Shown: one piece after another, positions 60,401-64,000 of the stretch | Numbering within the stretch: the stretch's first letter is position 1 | Layout: every line of letters starts with the position of its first letter | NCBI RefSeq assembly: GCF_965638725.1 | Contig: NC_134949.1 | Coordinates: forward strand, 127,904,294 to 127,968,293 | Length of the DNA: 64,000 nucleotides | From: Aptenodytes patagonicus | Taxonomy: Eukaryota > Chordata > Aves > Sphenisciformes > Spheniscidae | Direction: 5' to 3' | Made by a program: the position numbers and the translations under genes | The notes under the pieces: model-generated | What the model saw: the letters and a program-made list of their open reading frames with translations, nothing else | Databases searched by the model: none | Told to the model about the DNA's origin: nothing

Positions 60401-63400
60401 GCTCTTCTGTTTCTAATTCTATCTTGAATTAAAAAAATACTATAATTAGGCAGACCAGAAAGTATAAAATATGCATGTGTTAGGGATCAACAATGCATTC
60501 TTGCTTAAAAATGCCTAGTGATCAATAAAAGGAACATATCTCAGGAATGTGAGCATGGTTGACCTTTTGAATGTGTTTAATCCCATCTACCTTTGCTAGA
60601 GTTGCCAACCTCAGTTTACAACTGTTGTGTGTAAAGTGGTGACTGGTGTCTTCCCATTCAGAACGTTCTCCACCCAGTGAAGAGTTTTGCAAACCAGTGT
60701 TCTAATTCAAATTGCCTTTTCTTTTGTAGGTGTTTTGCAGTAGGGAGCAAGGACATGTCTACATGGGTGTTTGGAGCAGAACGATGGGCAAACTTGATCT
60801 ACTACTCGCTTGGAGGGCATAAGGATATAATAGTAGCCTGCTTTTTTGAAGAGAACAGTCTAGATGTATGTATAATCACACAACATTCTTGAATTTTAAT
60901 ATTAAAATAGTTGAAGCAGAATCTTACCTGTAGGTAAGGATGCTGACTATTTTGATAATATCTCAGAATTTAGAAAATGCGTAAGTAGTATGTCTCTCGG
61001 CTCCTCTGCTGTGATCAGGAGTTTACAATTCCGTGAACATTTGAAGAAGTAAACTTTAAAAGCAGAGTAAGTTATTTAAAATTGCTCCTCCAAAAAGTTA
61101 TAGTTGTAAATATGAAAAAAAAAAAATTAGCTGTAATGCCAACTGGTAACCAAATTGCCTTTGGTCTTTTCAAAATTTCTCTGAGGGCAGGTAGAGTAAA
61201 TCACCAGTTTCTCAGGACAAGAGAATTTTCCAGATCAAAGCACTTTGAATTCCAGAGGTCGAAGTAATACATTATCCTAGAGTGCAGACTTGCTAACCTT
61301 TCTGCAATTCTATATTCGTAACAAGACAGCAGAGTACAAAACATAGGTATTACATGATAATCGTATGTTTGTGTTTGTATTCTAGCTGTACACAATTAGC
61401 CAGGATGCAGCTCTCTGTGTGTGGCAGTGTGATACAGAGCTCGATGGTTTGAAGCCCATGCCCCCTAAAGATGCAGCTAGGGAAGAGAATGCAGAAAAAA
61501 ATGATGAAGAGTTTCTTGAAGAACCGAAGGGTGAAGAAATTCGTGGGAAAGCCAATCCAAATGAGCAAGAGACTAGAGATAAGGTTAAATATTCACGTGT
61601 TGCAAAGTAAGTGATTTTCAGTTTTCCAAAGACAGAGTTGTTATGGGGATTTACTATATTGGGCTTTTTTTCACCCCTTATCACTCATGCAAAGCAGTAT
61701 AAAACTCTGCCCAGGATTTAGTAATTTACTATAGATACCATTTTAAATAGTTTCAGTAGAACACCTTTTTGTCATATCTTGACTATATGAAGGGCGATAC
61801 CCTTCACCTTCAGAATAACAAGTCAGTGTAATTTTAGTAATATAAGAAATACTGACTTATGGTGTATGTTTTAGTGTTTGAAACTCAAAAAGTGTAAGGA
61901 GATCATTAGTACAGTATCCTCTAAGTATAGAGGAGAAGAGATTGGTTGACTTCAAGAGGTGCCAGCAACGTTTGATAAAGATAGCTCATCAGCCTCTCTG
62001 GTAAACTACTTGGAGATGCCTTCCTGAAGGATCTCCCTATCTGTCCACATCAAAGGAGACTTCTATTACAAAGAATAATCCAGTTTTAAGATAGTCACAG
62101 CATTTAGCTTTGCTTGAAGAAGGATAACATTCATAGGCAATCTTTTGTCAGTGGAGTGAGGGAGAGACAGAATGCATGTAGGGGCCAGTTGGGAACACCT
62201 GACATCAGGCTTCTGTTCTCAGTTTTTCTGACTGTAAAGGAAGCATAAAGAAAGTACCCTACCCCAACCCAGGTTGGAATTAGCCTCAGGGAACATCACT
62301 ACCAGACTGAAGGAATTTGGAGTGTACAACTCTTGGATAATGTTCAGATGCTCTTTTATTTGATCGTCATGTGGTGCTTATCTGTTTAGTTCCAGTAAGA
62401 GAGATAGCTACAAAGAAACTGCAGAAACCTTCTTCACCAGGTGTATAATATTTATGACTATTGCTTCAATTCCTTCCTCTGTAAGATGACTCACGTATAG
62501 GATAACCAGTGAATTCATGAGTCACCCGTATTGGTATTAGATGGTTGAAAGGAAATGCACAACGCGTTCCTCTGAGGTTAACTTTTAGTCCCTTTCATTG
62601 CATGTGATCAAGTGTCACTTTTGATAATCAGATTACTGTAGCAGCTGTAAACATTGAGGAAAAGAAGAGAATTGGCTAGCTATGTAAAGTACATATATTT
62701 AGCAATTCCTGGAACTACTGCTTTTTAGTTTTATTGTAGGATACCTTGATGAAAATATTTGACCTATATTGAAATGCAACTATAACAGCATCCTTTTCTT
62801 CTGCATTGTTTGCTTTATTTCTTACTTCTTTGATGCCAGGTATTTTTTCAATAAAGAGGGAGACTTTAATAACCTGACATCTGCAGCTTATCACAAGAAA
62901 ACACACCTTTTAGTCACTGGTTTTGCCTCTGGAATCTTTCACCTCCATGAGCTTCCAGATTTCAATCTGATCCACTCCTTGAGGTGAGCTATGGGATTGT
63001 GGTTGTTTTTTGGTTTGGTTTTGTGTGTGGGGTTGGTTTGTTTGTTTGGCTGAGAACACACTACGTTTAGTAGTGAAGGATGAGTAATCAGAGCACAAAA
63101 ATCTTAAACATGAGTATCTATTTAGTATTGTAATTTCTGGAAGGGCAGAATCATATTTAGACTTAAAATACCGTACAACTCCATTCCATAGCTTATTATG
63201 GAAAAGTGAGGTCTGAATTAGGAACTCCTGAGTAGTTAGTTGTCGGCTATAGATTTCTTCAATGCTTTGGACTTCATGTTGTCAGTTTCTTTGTAGAAGA
63301 TAAAGATAGTATCTGAAAATAAAAGTTCTGTATATGTAAAATTATCTGTAAATTGTTGGTAAGTTGAAAAATAAAACCATAATTCTTTTCCATGGCTGCA

Positions 63401-64000
63401 TGGTGCAAGCTAAAGAATGCATAATTTCCCTGTATAAATAAAATACTACTTTTTTTTTTTTTTTTAATTGAATGTGGGGAGTTTTACTTGGTGCTGGCAA
63501 GTATGTCTTTGGGATGTAGATAGTCTCTCTTCATTCCGAATAAGGCAGTATTGTCTGTTTGATGTTTTTGACTATAGTAAAGGAAAGAACATGTATGCTG
63601 CTTTTGATGTTACAGTGATACAGAAATTCAGTAAAGTCGTCAAAGACTTGCTTGAACAGAGGAAATAAACCCTAGATTTGAAGTTTTATCACAGAAGGCA
63701 TGAAAACACAAGTTTGTTTATTGGGTAATTCTCTTATTTCAGTATTTCAGACCAAAGGATAGCCTCGATTTCTATCAACTGTACTGGTGACTGGATTGCC
63801 TTTGGATGTTCAGGTTTGTAAATTTTTTTGGTCTCTGTGTGTTTTGTGGCTTGCATTTGCAGAGTCTCATCATTGTGTTCATAATTCTGGTTAATTCTTC
63901 TCATGTGTTTATAGGTTTGGGTCAGCTCCTGGTGTGGGAATGGCAAAGCGAGTCCTACGTGCTGAAGCAGCAGGGACATTTCAACAGCATGGTTTCGTTA
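57404..64000 (+). CDS. PWP2: PWP2, small-subunit processome WD40 protein (5' part, exons 1-10)
   Basis: The protein is PWP2 (yeast Pwp2/Utp1), a tandem WD40-propeller subunit of the UTP-B module of the small-subunit processome, needed in the nucleolus for early 18S rRNA processing. Ten exons sum to 1128 nt, 376 codons, out of about 919 in human, and the gene is cut by the window end. Visible hallmarks are the start MKFAYR, GTVYRRGNLSFT (12-23), GLSPDG (62-67), SFSPDGK (about 103-109), DETTCIDWTDD and MSTWVFGAERW. CVWQCD (about 215-220), YFFNKEGDFNNLTSAAYHKK and LLVWEWQSESYVLKQQGHFN follow. The C-terminal Utp12 domain lies beyond the window. The start fits family N-termini and has a GCCGCCGCCATGA context, though the frame stays open upstream to 57023. 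Confidence 0.96.
57529..57641 (+). CDS. PWP2: PWP2 exon 2
   Basis: Residues 7-43, FSGLLGTVYRRGNLSFTRDG and SPVGNRISVFDLK, with two bases of Asn44. Acceptor CCTCGCAG and donor GTAAGC. The following 843-bp intron starts in the CpG island and holds nothing else recognised. Confidence 0.95.
58485..58579 (+). CDS. PWP2: PWP2 exon 3
   Basis: Residues 44-75, NNKCETFPLATRLNIVCVGL then SPDGSLAILIDE, an early WD40 blade. The acceptor is CTTGCAG; the donor is GTACTT, a weak one. The following 397-bp intron has a T-tract and nothing else. Confidence 0.95.
58977..59076 (+). CDS. PWP2: PWP2 exon 4
   Basis: Residues 76-108, EGAALLVSLIGKCVIHHFYF then HKPVHSVSFSPDG. Acceptor CTTACAG and donor GTAAGT. The following 1065-bp intron holds nothing recognised. 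Confidence 0.95.
60142..60285 (+). CDS. PWP2: PWP2 exon 5
   Basis: Residues 109-156, KKFVITKDNVALMYHAPGRK then FVLDKTYYGPYDETTCIDW. Acceptor ATGACAG and donor GTGAGT. The following 444-bp intron is unremarkable. Confidence 0.95.
60730..60865 (+). CDS. PWP2: PWP2 exon 6
   Basis: Residues 157-202. It completes Lys157 and continues CFAVGSKDMSTWVFGAERW, then YSLGGHKDIIVACFFEENSL. Acceptor TTTGTAG and donor GTATGT. The following 520-bp intron holds nothing recognised. Confidence 0.95.
61386..61606 (+). CDS. PWP2: PWP2 exon 7 (WD blade and acidic linker)
   Basis: Residues 203-275. LYTISQDAALCVWQCDTELD closes a WD blade. A Glu/Lys-rich linker then follows (about residues 234-264), ending DKVKYSRVAK. 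The acidic linker is present but different in sequence in human PWP2. Acceptor TTCTAG and donor GTAAGT. The following 1233-bp intron holds nothing recognised. Confidence 0.95.
62840..62983 (+). CDS. PWP2: PWP2 exon 8
   Basis: Residues 276-323, YFFNKEGDFNNLTSAAYHKK then LLVTGFASGIFHLHELPDF and LIHSL. Acceptor TGCCAG and donor GTGAGC. The following 759-bp intron contains a G/T-rich patch and a T-tract near 63450. A 66-codon frame there is chance. Confidence 0.95.
63743..63813 (+). CDS. PWP2: PWP2 exon 9
   Basis: Residues 324-347, SISDQRIASISINCTGDWIA then FGCS. Acceptor ATTTCAG and donor GTTTGT, a weak donor. The next intron is only 101 bp. Confidence 0.94.
63915..64000 (+). CDS. PWP2: PWP2 exon 10 (cut by window end)
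   Basis: Residues 348-376, GLGQLLVWEWQSESYVLKQQ then GHFNSMVSL, a WD40 blade. The acceptor is TTTATAG. The exon runs open to the last base, so its end is outside the window. Confidence 0.94.

Noticed and set aside
63468-63668. 66-codon frame with WD-like letters in PWP2 intron 8
   Set aside because: It has no match to PWP2 order, since exon 8 joins exon 9 directly in frame. The WD resemblance is chance.

Overview
The window looks like nuclear DNA from a bird, most likely a neoavian one. The signs are a CR1 non-LTR retrotransposon ending in the ATTCTATG-type tail, an avian endogenous-retrovirus solo LTR (plus an older relative), CpG-island promoters, and two multi-exon genes whose encoded proteins closely match the vertebrate proteins TRAPPC10 and PWP2. 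The order TRAPPC10 then PWP2 on the same strand is the human 21q22.3 order. Species assignment is inference, because no search could be run.

Layout: (1) Positions 1 to about 8120 are intergenic. No exon was recognised there. The stretch holds an old LTR relic (3579-4104), a perfect 26-bp tandem duplication, a G16 tract and two unexplained CpG-rich islets. (2) About 8125-9310 is the CpG-island promoter and exon 1 of TRAPPC10. (3) 8894-54743 is the complete TRAPPC10 coding region. I placed 23 exons with GT-AG introns; they sum to 3804 nt (1267 codons plus stop). Intron 1 is 10.5 kb. Intron 10 carries a 1.48-kb CR1 copy with a long reverse-transcriptase reading frame. Intron 12 has the hallmarks of a U12-type (minor spliceosome) intron. 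Intron 14 carries an antisense solo LTR with a 5-bp target duplication. (4) 54744 to about 56265 is the probable 3' UTR. (5) About 56740-57960 is the CpG-island promoter of PWP2. (6) 57404-64000 holds the first ten exons of PWP2 (376 codons); the gene runs off the right edge.

The two genes act in separate housekeeping processes. TRAPPC10 is a TRAPPII-specific subunit used in Golgi and endosome traffic (Rab activation). PWP2 is a WD40 subunit of the UTP-B module of the small-subunit processome in the nucleolus. I see no sign of a novel multi-gene system. The most notable observations are the U12-type intron, the antisense LTR with an intact CRE and TATA box 63 bp from a splice donor, the in-frame uORF with a strong-context internal Met23 in TRAPPC10, and several palindromic AT or CA repeats.
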